Part shown: piece by piece, positions 18,037-26,673 of the stretch
Layout of the letters: the number at the start of each line of letters is the position of its first letter
Position numbering within the stretch: the first letter of the stretch is position 1
NCBI GenBank assembly: GCA_008501765.1
Contig: QQUE01000004.1
Span: forward strand, 1-64,000
Length of the DNA stretch: 64,000 nucleotides
Reading direction: 5' to 3'
Source: Calditrichota bacterium
GTDB lineage: Bacteria > Zhuqueibacterota > Zhuqueibacteria > Zhuqueibacterales > Geothermadaptataceae
Position numbers and translations under genes: made by a program
Notes under the pieces: model-generated
What the model was told of the DNA's origin: nothing
Database searches by the model: none
What the model saw: only the letters and a program-made list of their open reading frames with translations

Positions 18037-18528
18037 TCAAAATTTAATTGGATGTGATCTTTTCTGAGCAGCGACTGTACTACTTTCCATTTTCATTATT
18101 TTATTATGCATTGTATTTACGAGCTCGGAATAAACCAAATTTTCCTGGTCAAAAATATTTTTATCAAGGACTTTTATGATTTTTACCTCGGCAAGCCATG
18201 CCGGATTTTTAACAAATATTGAAACAATAAACGCTTTATAACGCACATTTTCAGATTGTGCCTGTGCAGCAAGCGAATCGATTTTTTCTTCGAGCACAGC
18301 ATAGTTTTTTTCGGGAAATGCGGCTGTTAATTGCAGAATAAACAGCAAGCTGGATTCCACGACTCCTTCGTTGGGACTGGAAAGATTCTGGCCATACGAA
18401 AATATAACACGTGGTAATTGCTTCTCGATACTTTTTTTGAGATTTTCAGTACAGTTTGATTCCTGTGCGATCGACATTCCCGGCACCAACGTCAACAGTA
18501 AAACGAGAGTTAATTTGTAAGATTTCAT
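18037..18528 (-). CDS. Small secreted protein of unknown function
   Basis: 163 aa. Signal peptide MKSYKLTLVLLLTLVPGMSIAQ, then a helical, HEAT-like pattern (VVESSLLFILQLTAAFPEKN, IDSLAAQAQSENVRYKAFIV). One Cys just after the signal (Cys26). No family was assigned. It lies downstream of the response regulator gene on the same strand. Its upstream region has a TGTCA-N5-TGTCA repeat (18624-18638) identical to the one before the histidine kinase gene, so it is probably under that two-component system. Confidence 0.6.
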   Translation of the reverse strand: MKSYKLTLVLLLTLVPGMSIAQESNCTENLKKSIEKQLPRVIFSYGQNLSSPNEGVVESSLLFILQLTAAFPEKNYAVLEEKIDSLAAQAQSENVRYKAFIVSIFVKNPAWLAEVKIIKVLDKNIFDQENLVYSELVNTMHNKIMKMESSTVAAQKRSHPIKF

Positions 18529-18623
18529 GACATACTCCTATAATTGATTTATTGGGTTTTTCCAACTTTCACGTCCAATTTACGGGCAAGAGTTATCATA
18601 GATGTCATTGAACCGTTGGAGTA

Positions 18624-18638
18624 TGTCAAAAAATGTCA
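18624..18638. promoter_or_regulatory. TGTCA-N5-TGTCA operator candidate, copy 1
   Basis: Direct repeat TGTCAAAAAATGTCA with a 10-bp period, the spacing expected for an OmpR-family dimer. It is about 95 bp upstream of the secreted protein gene (18528, minus strand). A further TGTCA lies at 18603-18607. The same 16 bases occur at 21122-21137 upstream of the histidine kinase gene. Confidence 0.55.
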
Positions 18639-18665
18639 TCACAAAACTTTTATTGAATCCCGGAT

Positions 18666-19352
18666 CTATGGGATAAATTTATAACCAATTCCATGGACTG
18701 TGAGAATATGCCGCGGGTGTGCCGAATCAGCTTCCGCCTTTTGCCTTAATTTCAACATAAAGTTATCAATCGTGCGCGTTGTCGGGAAGGCATCGTATCC
18801 CCAAACCGCGTTGAGCAATTCTTCACGGCTGACTATTTCATTTTTATGTTGCCATAAATGACGAATGATCTCAAATTCACGATGGGTCAATGGCACATCC
18901 TTCCCATCGCGCATTGCTGAAAATCGCTGCAAATCGACGGTAAGATTTCCGAACTGAATTTCTTCATCCAATGTCTGACCGGCAAATTCATTTTGCCGTC
19001 GCAATGCAGCTTTCACCCGCGCCAGCAATTCCCGCAAACTGAATGGTTTGGTAATATAATCATCGGCGCCAAGCTCCAATCCCAGCACTTTGTCAATTTC
19101 TTCACCTTTCGCCGTGAGCAATATAATAGGCGTTTTAATCCCGCTTTTACGCGCCTTCTGACAAACATCAAAACCGGAAATCTTCGGCATCATTACATCG
19201 AGAATGATGAGATTGTACGAGTTTTCAATTATTTTTTCCAGGCCGGCAGCGCCATCTTCTGCCACATCCACTTCATACCCTTCGAATTCAAGATTGTCAC
19301 GCAGCCCACGCTGCATACTTTCTTCATCCTCGACAATGAGAACTTTATACAT
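18666..19352 (-). CDS. OmpR-family response regulator
   Basis: 228 aa, DNA-binding transcription factor. The receiver domain (1-118) has the acidic pair in VEDEES, phospho-acceptor Asp52 in NLIILDVMMP, Lys in ITKPFSLREL (KPF motif). The winged-helix domain (about 130-226) has LTHREFEIIRHLW and the turn VRT-like recognition region (RTIDNFMLKLRQKAE), ending with HGIGYKF. It is downstream of the kinase gene (19453-21036) by 100 bp and almost certainly its partner. The direct repeats at 18624 and 21122 are candidate sites for it. Confidence 0.92.
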   Translation of the reverse strand: MYKVLIVEDEESMQRGLRDNLEFEGYEVDVAEDGAAGLEKIIENSYNLIILDVMMPKISGFDVCQKARKSGIKTPIILLTAKGEEIDKVLGLELGADDYITKPFSLRELLARVKAALRRQNEFAGQTLDEEIQFGNLTVDLQRFSAMRDGKDVPLTHREFEIIRHLWQHKNEIVSREELLNAVWGYDAFPTTRTIDNFMLKLRQKAEADSAHPRHILTVHGIGYKFIP

Positions 19353-19452
19353 TCGACTCCCTCTTTCAGTTGAAATTCGGGCAATTTTCGCAAATTATCG
19401 CCATAAAATTATCGCATATTCATACATGTTTTATCGAACCCCGGCCAGAGCT

Positions 19453-21036
19453 TCAATTATCATTGCAAGGAGAATTTGGAAAGAAAAATTGAAAAACACT
19501 TCCTTTTCCGGGTTCACTTTTAATGATTATTTCGCCCTGATGCGCTTTGATTATATGCTTCACCAATGACAGACCGAGTCCTGATCCCTTCGTTTCGTGC
19601 ACCAATGCACCGGAAACACGATAAAATTTTTCGAAAATCTTTTTCAAATGTTCTCTTTTAATTCCAATTCCATGATCTTCGATTGAAATGGCAACGCCAT
19701 CGTGCTCGGAAGATGTGGTAATTTTGAGAAACTTGTCTTCCGGGCTGTATTTCATTGCGTTGTCGATGACATTTATAAACGCCTCGGTTAACGCTTCGCT
19801 ATCACCCAAAAGATTTAGGGGTGCTGTATGCTTGTCAACAATCAGCTCAAAACCTTCGTTTTCAATATGATAGGCGTAATTGTGAACAAGCCGGTCGATA
19901 ATGCTGTTTAAATCAATTATTTTAAATTTATATTCCTTTTTGCCGGCTTCCATGCGTGAAAAATTTAAAATATTATTTACTTTATGACTCAGCCGCTCTG
20001 TTTCGTGACGTATAATTCCGTAATATTCCTGTTTTTTATTTTCATCACCGACGCGGCCCAACTCGAGCGTTTCCGAAAACATGCGAATCAATGCCAGCGG
20101 TGTTTTTAACTCATGGGAAACATTGGAGACGAAGTCTGATTTTAACTGGGTCAGGTAGAGGTCCTTACGAATATTCCGGTAAATCAGGAATCCGGCAACG
20201 ACCAATGTCGAGCTTAAAAAGACAAGAAACCAGACCGTTCGCTGAAACTGCGCCTGCAGCAATCCGGGAAGCTCCGCAATCTCTAATTGAATACCGAGCT
20301 GAAATCCGGGCATAATCCACAATTTATTGGTCAGGTCAAATACTGTATCTGGTTGTGCCGCCGTGCTGTAAATTGGTTGCCTGCGTTGTTCGTCATAACA
20401 ACTGAGCACAAAATCACTTCCGGCGACACGCCGCATTTCGGGAGCGATGATTGTCTCAATGACAGTCTCGGCAGGCAAAATAAAACCAGCAAAATCGGGC
20501 TCTGCCTTCTCTTTAGCAACGGTGAAAATGATTAACAAAAGTGTAGGATTTTCTGCTATAGCGCTCAAATAAACGGATTCAAATGTCAAGAACTGTTTTT
20601 TGTGCAAGTCCACCAATTTATGCAATTTAGTTTTTACATTGGCTTCCTGTAATTTGGCTAAAATTAATTCGCCATTCAGCTCACCACGGTTCTTTTCGAT
20701 CAGGCGGAATGAATCCAGGTTTTTATCCAGAAGAAAAACAGAAACAATCTCGCTTTCAATTTTCAAAAAATCGATGATGAGATTTTCAGCAGAAACGCCG
20801 TCCCGTAATACGACGTCCGCCAAGACACTGCGCCGGAAAAGGGCGATCCAGTTCTCAACGATATTCCGGGTATTTTGGTTCACACTGAAAAGAATCGTTT
20901 TCAACTGTTTGCGGTAGGTTTCTTCAATTAAATTTTTGTGTTCAGCGAGGCTTAAAAATTGATATGAAATGATAAAAACTGTAGGAACCAGCACGATTAA
21001 AATTAAAAGTATGCGTATTTTTCGAAGTGACTGCAC
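19453..21036 (-). CDS. Membrane sensor histidine kinase
   Basis: 527 aa. Helix 1 at about 8-29, an extracytoplasmic sensor of about 235 residues, helix 2 at about 266-286, no obvious HAMP domain. HisKA with the phosphorylated His308 in NVSHELKTPLALIRMF. HATPase_c with N box NVIDNAMKYSPEDK, G1 box DHGIGIKREHLKKIFEKF and G2 box GSGLGLSLVK. Intact and probably the kinase for the regulator encoded just downstream. The sensor domain is not of a recognised family, so the stimulus is unknown. Its upstream region has a TGTCA-N5-TGTCA site, suggesting autoregulation. Confidence 0.92.
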   Translation of the reverse strand: MQSLRKIRILLILIVLVPTVFIISYQFLSLAEHKNLIEETYRKQLKTILFSVNQNTRNIVENWIALFRRSVLADVVLRDGVSAENLIIDFLKIESEIVSVFLLDKNLDSFRLIEKNRGELNGELILAKLQEANVKTKLHKLVDLHKKQFLTFESVYLSAIAENPTLLLIIFTVAKEKAEPDFAGFILPAETVIETIIAPEMRRVAGSDFVLSCYDEQRRQPIYSTAAQPDTVFDLTNKLWIMPGFQLGIQLEIAELPGLLQAQFQRTVWFLVFLSSTLVVAGFLIYRNIRKDLYLTQLKSDFVSNVSHELKTPLALIRMFSETLELGRVGDENKKQEYYGIIRHETERLSHKVNNILNFSRMEAGKKEYKFKIIDLNSIIDRLVHNYAYHIENEGFELIVDKHTAPLNLLGDSEALTEAFINVIDNAMKYSPEDKFLKITTSSEHDGVAISIEDHGIGIKREHLKKIFEKFYRVSGALVHETKGSGLGLSLVKHIIKAHQGEIIIKSEPGKGSVFQFFFPNSPCNDN

Positions 21037-21121
21037 TCTGGTTCTCGCTTTTCTGGCTTGAAATTATCAGTGAAAATATAATACAAATATTCAAATTATG
21101 CTGTTTTATTCGGTCAGGATT

Positions 21122-21136
21122 TGTCAAAAAATGTCA
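21122..21136. promoter_or_regulatory. TGTCA-N5-TGTCA operator candidate, copy 2
   Basis: Exactly the same 15 bases as 18624-18638. It is about 85 bp upstream of the kinase start (21036, minus strand). The two copies are at a similar distance from their downstream genes, fitting binding by the OmpR-family regulator of this locus. Confidence 0.55.
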
Positions 21137-21222
21137 TTGGCGCGGGATATCGACCACCCTAAAAAGAAAATATTGTCAATGATAGAAAGCAGGACTCTGT
21201 CACGCCTAAATTTATGTTTTTA

Positions 21223-21273
21223 GAGTGCATTGCCTTTATGCAATGTATAGCAATCCATAAAGGGTTTGCACTC
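21223..21273. repeat. Imperfect hairpin repeat, copy 2
   Basis: GAGTGCATTGCCTTTATG (21223-21240) pairs with CATAAAGGGTTTGCACTC (21256-21273) with about three mismatches. The left arm is nearly the same as the repeat at 10677-10698. Confidence 0.6.
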
Positions 21274-21644
21274 CGTGCACACCGAAATATATTAAGGCGC
21301 TGTGCAGTATCGATTTTCAACATGGACAGCCAATCACACTTTTAGGTTTGGCAAACCAGGAAAAGCAATCAACATTTTGTTACAACTTCTCTGTATTTAC
21401 AAACTAACCCGTTGTGCAGAATTCATTCTGATTAGTCACAGGACGACTTTTTCTCGTCATTCCGTCATGCTTTTAGACGGAATCCATCGTTTTACAGTCT
21501 AAATCTCGTTTGGATTTCCGCTATAATTATAAAAGCAATTTCCAAGATTTTAATTTTTTTTATTTGCGAATAAAAATAGTTTAAGTATGTTGTATTTTCT
21601 TTAATGAAGATACAAATAAGGTGAACAGGAATAGAAAGGACTCA

Positions 21645-22364
21645 ATGCGAAGAAAAATTGCGCGCGCCCGGATTATTGTAAAACGATCAATTAGCCGAGT
21701 CCATGTAAATCAAGCCATTCTCGATTTTGGCCGTCCGCCATTACCGCGATATAAAAATGCTCGCATTAAACGCTACAAAAGTTCGCAGGCGAAAAAATAT
21801 GCTATGTTCCTGCGTGAGCTCGTTTCCAACCCCCGCAATGTGGGAGCAGCATGTCCGAGTTCAAAAGGGCTGGCAAAAACAATGGCCTCATTCATACCGC
21901 TCAATGACGATGGGTATATTATCGAATTGGGCGCTGGAACAGGTGTGGTAACATCCGCAATATTGGAACGCGGTATTGATCCATCCCGTCTCATTGTCGT
22001 AGAGATATCAGAAAAACTGGTTAAATTTTTACGAAAACAGTTTCCCCAAATTCACGTCGTTCATGGCAGCGCCGCCGTCTTGAAGGAGCATTTGGATTTT
22101 ACCCTTGGAGATGAAAGTCACCGAATTTCGACCATAGTTTCCAGTCTGCCAATGCGATCACTTCCGGACAATTTAGTCGACTCGATTAAACAGCAGCTAC
22201 ATGATATTCTGCCGCACAACGGGAGGCTTATCCATTTTACCTACGCACTGAAGCCAGCATCACAGAGTTACTCTTCCTGCTTTCAGAAAGTAAACTCAAA
22301 AATACGCTGGGCGAATCTACCACCAGCGCGGGTAGAAGTTTACCACCGTTCGCCAATTAACTAA
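21645..22364 (+). CDS. Phospholipid N-methyltransferase-like, SAM-dependent
   Basis: 239 aa from ATG 21645, which follows GAAAGGA; an upstream GTG at 21621 is less likely. Methyltransferase core has the SAM motif IIELGAGTGVVTSAIL and an acidic loop VVEISEKLV. The preceding FLRELVSNPRNVGAACPSSKGLAKTMA is characteristic of PmtA-type phospholipid methyltransferases (rRNA dimethylase-like fold), which methylate phosphatidylethanolamine. SSLPMRSLP is the post-SAM motif. The N-terminal 50 residues are basic. The substrate is inferred from family likeness only. Confidence 0.7.
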   Translation: MRRKIARARIIVKRSISRVHVNQAILDFGRPPLPRYKNARIKRYKSSQAKKYAMFLRELVSNPRNVGAACPSSKGLAKTMASFIPLNDDGYIIELGAGTGVVTSAILERGIDPSRLIVVEISEKLVKFLRKQFPQIHVVHGSAAVLKEHLDFTLGDESHRISTIVSSLPMRSLPDNLVDSIKQQLHDILPHNGRLIHFTYALKPASQSYSSCFQKVNSKIRWANLPPARVEVYHRSPIN

Positions 22365-22397
22365 TCGAACAAAAATCAATCCGGCTCGATCAGCTAA

Positions 22398-23591
22398 TTA
22401 TTCTTGCAGAAACAGGGTCCAGGCATCTACCGTGAGTTTTTCCAGCTCACGGCATTGCAACTTTATGTCATCATAATTATTTTTTATGCACTCATTTTGC
22501 TGTAAGCGCAGCTGTAAATCAAAAGGCGCGGCAATATGTTTAACGTGACCCTTGCCAAGTTGCACACCCACGTCGAATACGATTTCTCGTAGCATCTCAA
22601 CATTTTCAAATGACTTGTTAATATCGATTTCTTTGTAATTATCAACCCAGGAATGCACCCAGAAATTTTTATCTTTATGGAAGAAATAACCCAGGTGGTT
22701 AAATGGCGTGTAGGCAATTCTTGCCTGGCCTAATAATACGCGAAATGGATCAATTTTATTGCCTGCATTGATGCATTCAATCCCGCTGATATCCCGAACT
22801 TCCTTCATTTCAAGAACGATATCATCCATGGGATCGGTGGTTTTCCCCTGAATTCGCAGCACATATTTCATATCTAAAGCGCTGCCAATCCCCATTTTTA
22901 AATAACCGATAGCCACTATATCAAAATAGGAAGCGCCTCTATTCGGATCCTCTGCCTGCATCATTCGAATGTAAGGTTTGATTGCCTCTGTTAGCTCCTC
23001 GATTTCACTTTCCGGCATGGGTTCCATAATTGAAGCAACCCATTTAAAATACGCGTTGCGATTAACCTTGAATTTAGCGCGCTTTTGAGCTGCCCAGCTT
23101 GGTTCAGCGACGACCAAATCGGGATTATTCCCGGCTTGCTGATAACCGTCGAGAAAGGTATCAAACAGTTTTTCACTCTCCTTTTCCCACCCCAGTTGAC
23201 GGCAGGCCAATCGTAAAGAGACACCGAAGCGCATGATATCCACTAAACCCGGGCCGGTGGATGAATCATCAAAATCCGTCAGGCCGCGCCCGAGGTCCGT
23301 GACAGCGTATTGCTCAAGATGGGCGTCACCGTGCAAGTTCAGCGAAGGGCTTGTAATCAGCATTTCTTTAAATCTATTGCAGACTTCCTGGCTAAATACA
23401 ATATTTATGAACCGGAAGTAGCCATGGGGACTGGATTTAACCCTTTCCAATAAATCCGGATTCGATGAGAAGTCATGCGTATTTTTCGAGATAAAAAGGG
23501 GATTGTCTGCTGCCTGCAAAAGTGGCGGTAGCAAAAGCCCTATCGTACATAACAGGATTTTAATGCCTGCGTTCATTCTTCCTGCGTTCAT
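22398..23591 (-). CDS. Exported DUF2252 (kinase-fold-like) protein
   Basis: 397 aa from ATG 23591. DUF2252 proteins belong to the aminoglycoside-phosphotransferase/HipA-like kinase group. Motifs: LHGDAHLEQY (catalytic-loop-like) and TDFDDSSTGPGLVDIMRF (metal-binding DFDD). Unlike typical members, it has a signal peptide (ILLCTIGLLLPPLLQA), so it works outside the cytoplasm. Start: a 15-bp tandem duplication creates two ATGs, each after an AGGAAGA; the first (23591) has GGAGG in front and is preferred, the second is 23576. An upstream frame extension to 23636 exists but lacks this ribosome site. Confidence 0.7.
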   Translation of the reverse strand: MNAGRMNAGIKILLCTIGLLLPPLLQAADNPLFISKNTHDFSSNPDLLERVKSSPHGYFRFINIVFSQEVCNRFKEMLITSPSLNLHGDAHLEQYAVTDLGRGLTDFDDSSTGPGLVDIMRFGVSLRLACRQLGWEKESEKLFDTFLDGYQQAGNNPDLVVAEPSWAAQKRAKFKVNRNAYFKWVASIMEPMPESEIEELTEAIKPYIRMMQAEDPNRGASYFDIVAIGYLKMGIGSALDMKYVLRIQGKTTDPMDDIVLEMKEVRDISGIECINAGNKIDPFRVLLGQARIAYTPFNHLGYFFHKDKNFWVHSWVDNYKEIDINKSFENVEMLREIVFDVGVQLGKGHVKHIAAPFDLQLRLQQNECIKNNYDDIKLQCRELEKLTVDAWTLFLQE

Positions 23592-23681
23592 TCTTCCTCC
23601 GTTCGAAACTTTTCTATTTTCAATTATTTGTTGCATTGTACAGAGCTGTCAATCAGATAACGCTTCATTCGAAAAATTCAC

Positions 23682-26135
23682 TTATTTAATTTTATCTGGA
23701 ATCAAACTATCCAGATTGGCCGGAAAAATAACTTTGAAACATGTGCCCTTTCCAACTTCGCTGCAGACTTCTATTTTTCCCAGATGATCTTGCATAATTT
23801 GGTAACAAATTGACAGTCCCAGTCCTGTGCCAACCCCGACACCTTTGGTCGTGTAGCCGGGATCAAATATTTTTTCAAGGGCTTTTTCCGGAATCCCGTT
23901 GCCCGTATCTTCGATTTCAACACTGACCAGATTATTTTTTAATTCCGTGGTGATGGTGATCACGCCTTTTTTCGAAATCGCCTGACTGGCGTTCATCAGC
24001 AGGTTTAAAAACACCTGATTTAATCGACCCGGATAACAGGCGATGAGCGGTAGTTTTGCATAATTTTTAACCACTTCGGCTTTATGTTTGATTTCGTGGT
24101 GCACCAGTGTTAAAGTATCTTCCAGACCTTCGTGGATATCCACTTCCTTGAGCTCGGCTTCATCCAATCGGGCAAAACTTTTAAGACGTTTCACGATATT
24201 TGTAACACGGGAGCTCCCGGATTCTATAACTTTATTGGCATCATCAACCACATGCATGAGCCTGGTTATTTTTTTATTTTCAGTTACGGATTCGCTGCAT
24301 TCGGTTTCGAGAACTTCTTTAAGTTTCAGTATAGCGCGGCTCATCGTATCGTGCATACTATGAATTGCGCCAACCGGTGTGTTGATTTCGTGGGCAATTC
24401 CAGCAACTAAATTTCCCAGTGCAGCCATTTTTTCCGACTGCACAAGCTGAGATTGCATGGTTCGCAACTCCGCATTCGATTTCTCCAAATCGCTGAGAAA
24501 ATTTTTCCGTTCCGTTACATCGGCGCTTACACCGCAGATACGATAAATATCACCTTCCGGAGTTCGAATTGGGAAGAGCGTCCCTTTTATCCAACGAATC
24601 CCATCTTTGGGGTGAATGATGCGGTATTCAAAATCAGTTTTACTGGTAATATCCCCGTGGATGCCTTGCCGAATTATTCTGCGGTCCTCAGGGTGAATAA
24701 ATTGTAGCAAATCTGCGTCTTTAGGCAATTCATCAAATTTATGACCAAAAATTTTGCTGAAAGCCGGACTGACATAGATAATTTTACGGGACTTATAATC
24801 ACGCATAAAAAAGAGCAAATCGACATTTTCCATGAGCTGACGAAAACGCGTTTCACTTTCTCGCAACGCTTCCTCTGTTTTGCGGCGTTCGTCAATATCG
24901 TACAGCGCACCAACGATTATTTTCTCATTATTCAAAACAGTCGTCGCCAGAGAAATAATCATCCAAACTGGGTTGCCATCGTGCCTTTTTATTTTAACTT
25001 CATGTCCAAAAACATAGCCTTTTTCTTGCAGGATTTTTAGGATAGCATCTCTGTCGGCAGGGTTCTCATAAACATCAACCGTTTTAATTCCACGCAGATT
25101 TTCAACATCAAAACCGAGCAAATTACCCAGGGGTTTATTGGCGTAGAGAATCTTGCCGTCCTCAAATCGGGTCACAATAAATGGCATCGGTGAAACATCA
25201 ACAATTGTGTGCAGCAGCGCATCGTTTTGCCACCAGGCTGTCATGTCAGCAAAAGACCACAACCGGCCAATTTTCTGCTTCGCTTTATTGAATACAACAA
25301 TACTGAAGAGCGCGACTATTCTGGATCGCTTGGTATTTAATTCAAGTCTGCGGTGATTGAGTTCATGCATAAAATCAGCATCGGGTTTATCCGGTTCAAC
25401 GCCGAGCTTCCGATGTAATTTGTCAAATAAATCAGGATTCTGAAATTTTGTACGCACGGATTTCATTATTTCAGTAATTGGCTTGCCGGTGATTTTCGTT
25501 ACATTTAGCCTAAAAAATTCGCTCACTCTCTTGTTTGCCACCAGGATTTTATCCTCATTATCCACCAGGATCATCGCCGATGTTGAACTGTCGATTAGCG
25601 CACGCATGGCATCGCGGTTGTTAGAGAGTTCTTTTAAAATATCCTCGAGCTCCACATTTTTTTGTTCCAATGTTTCTTTCATTCCCAGCAAAGAAATATT
25701 AGCATGGGCCAACTCAAAAGTGTTCAATTGCTGATTTTTCTCTTTTTCTCCCATCATACGAAAGCATAATTTTTTATACTCGATGGCACGGTTTATCCGG
25801 AACACAACTTCATCTTTACGGCAAGTTGAGAGCACAAAATCGGCGAAAACGCCAAACGAGAGTTTTTGGGCAAATTCGAGCTTTTCCTGCGGTAAACAGA
25901 GGACGACGGGAACTTCGGGATTCAGGAGTAGTTTTTCTGAGATCAAGACATCGGCCAAATCATCATTCGCCAGCAGCTCGGTGATGACGATATCACAAAG
26001 AGGCGCACTTTGACTTTTCTGCCAATGTGTAATGTTGCTAATCTCAACTTGCCAGCCATCTTCGTGCAATTGGTCTAAAAATTCTGGCAGCACAGTCAAG
26101 GAATTATTTAAGTAGAGAATGCTTTGTTTATTCAT
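23682..26135 (-). CDS. Multi-PAS hybrid-type sensor histidine kinase
   Basis: 817 aa, no membrane helix, so cytoplasmic. The N-terminus (1-120) resembles a degenerate receiver domain. It is followed by a coiled coil and three PAS units (about 175-300, 305-415, 425-542; the last with PAC-type GVSADVTERK). HisKA has His582 in LVAGIAHEINTPVGA. HATPase_c has QVFLNLLMNASQAI, DTGNGIPEKALEKIFDPGYTTK and GTGLGLSICYQIM, the type seen in stress and chemotaxis-like kinases (HisKA of the Fe-S/Kre-like class). It is the last gene of the operon 29496-23682, 55 bp after the receiver gene. Confidence 0.9.
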   Translation of the reverse strand: MNKQSILYLNNSLTVLPEFLDQLHEDGWQVEISNITHWQKSQSAPLCDIVITELLANDDLADVLISEKLLLNPEVPVVLCLPQEKLEFAQKLSFGVFADFVLSTCRKDEVVFRINRAIEYKKLCFRMMGEKEKNQQLNTFELAHANISLLGMKETLEQKNVELEDILKELSNNRDAMRALIDSSTSAMILVDNEDKILVANKRVSEFFRLNVTKITGKPITEIMKSVRTKFQNPDLFDKLHRKLGVEPDKPDADFMHELNHRRLELNTKRSRIVALFSIVVFNKAKQKIGRLWSFADMTAWWQNDALLHTIVDVSPMPFIVTRFEDGKILYANKPLGNLLGFDVENLRGIKTVDVYENPADRDAILKILQEKGYVFGHEVKIKRHDGNPVWMIISLATTVLNNEKIIVGALYDIDERRKTEEALRESETRFRQLMENVDLLFFMRDYKSRKIIYVSPAFSKIFGHKFDELPKDADLLQFIHPEDRRIIRQGIHGDITSKTDFEYRIIHPKDGIRWIKGTLFPIRTPEGDIYRICGVSADVTERKNFLSDLEKSNAELRTMQSQLVQSEKMAALGNLVAGIAHEINTPVGAIHSMHDTMSRAILKLKEVLETECSESVTENKKITRLMHVVDDANKVIESGSSRVTNIVKRLKSFARLDEAELKEVDIHEGLEDTLTLVHHEIKHKAEVVKNYAKLPLIACYPGRLNQVFLNLLMNASQAISKKGVITITTELKNNLVSVEIEDTGNGIPEKALEKIFDPGYTTKGVGVGTGLGLSICYQIMQDHLGKIEVCSEVGKGTCFKVIFPANLDSLIPDKIK

Positions 26136-26190
26136 AGGAATTCAATGATTGAAAATGAGCCCGGAGCCCCGGTCGGTCTTCAATTCATAA

Positions 26191-26673
26191 TTAAACAAAC
26201 GTTTTTAAAATATCAATTTGCAGCCCCTGCAATTCATCGTAGGCTTTGTTAATTTCATTAATTTTGTCCTGCAAACGCTGCATTAATTTTTTCTTCTCCA
26301 GACCATTGCGCACAATAATTCGAATATCCTCATTGTCCCACGGCTTTTCGATGTACTGAAATAATCCAACCTCATTAATCGCTTTTATGGCATTTTCTTT
26401 ATCCGCATATCCGGTGAGAATAATACGTGGCACTTCCGGCTTCATCTCGCGCACTTTAGCGAGAAAGCTGATACCATCCATTTCCGGCATCAAATAGTCA
26501 GAGATCACCAGGTCAACCGGATTCCCCTCGATATAAACCAGCGCATCCTTTGCTCGCGTAAAAACTTCGATATGATAATCCGTTTCCAGCGCAAAAAACG
26601 AACTAAGGCTGGTTAATACCATTTCTTCATCGTCAACCAGGACGATTGTGTCATTTTTTGTATCATCACTCAT
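26191..26673 (-). CDS. Stand-alone receiver-domain response regulator
   Basis: 160 aa from ATG 26673, which follows GGGAG. The receiver has LVDDEE, phospho-Asp59 in LVISDYLMPEMDG, and PGY-like ILTGYADKENAI, EKPWDNEDI. A 40-residue helix (LMQRLQDKINEINKAYDELQ) follows. No DNA-binding or enzyme domain, so output is through protein contacts. Overlaps the preceding PP2C gene by 8 bp; its receiver is very similar to that protein's, a recent duplication. Confidence 0.9.
   Translation of the reverse strand: MSDDTKNDTIVLVDDEEMVLTSLSSFFALETDYHIEVFTRAKDALVYIEGNPVDLVISDYLMPEMDGISFLAKVREMKPEVPRIILTGYADKENAIKAINEVGLFQYIEKPWDNEDIRIIVRNGLEKKKLMQRLQDKINEINKAYDELQGLQIDILKTFV

Larger units (their letters stand above)
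21037..21644. other. Intergenic region, 608 bp
   Basis: Lies between divergent genes (kinase to the left, methyltransferase to the right). It contains the operator candidate (21122-21136), an imperfect hairpin repeat (21223-21273) and AT-rich stretches. A 66-codon ORF at 21302-21502 has no ribosome site and looks random. The segment around 21450 has CGTCATTCCGTCATGC-like sequence of the sort seen in intergenic repeats, but no second copy is in this window. Confidence 0.5.

Noticed and set aside
21302-21502. 66-codon ORF in the 21-kb gap
   Set aside because: No ribosome site, unusual composition, and no similarity to a family.
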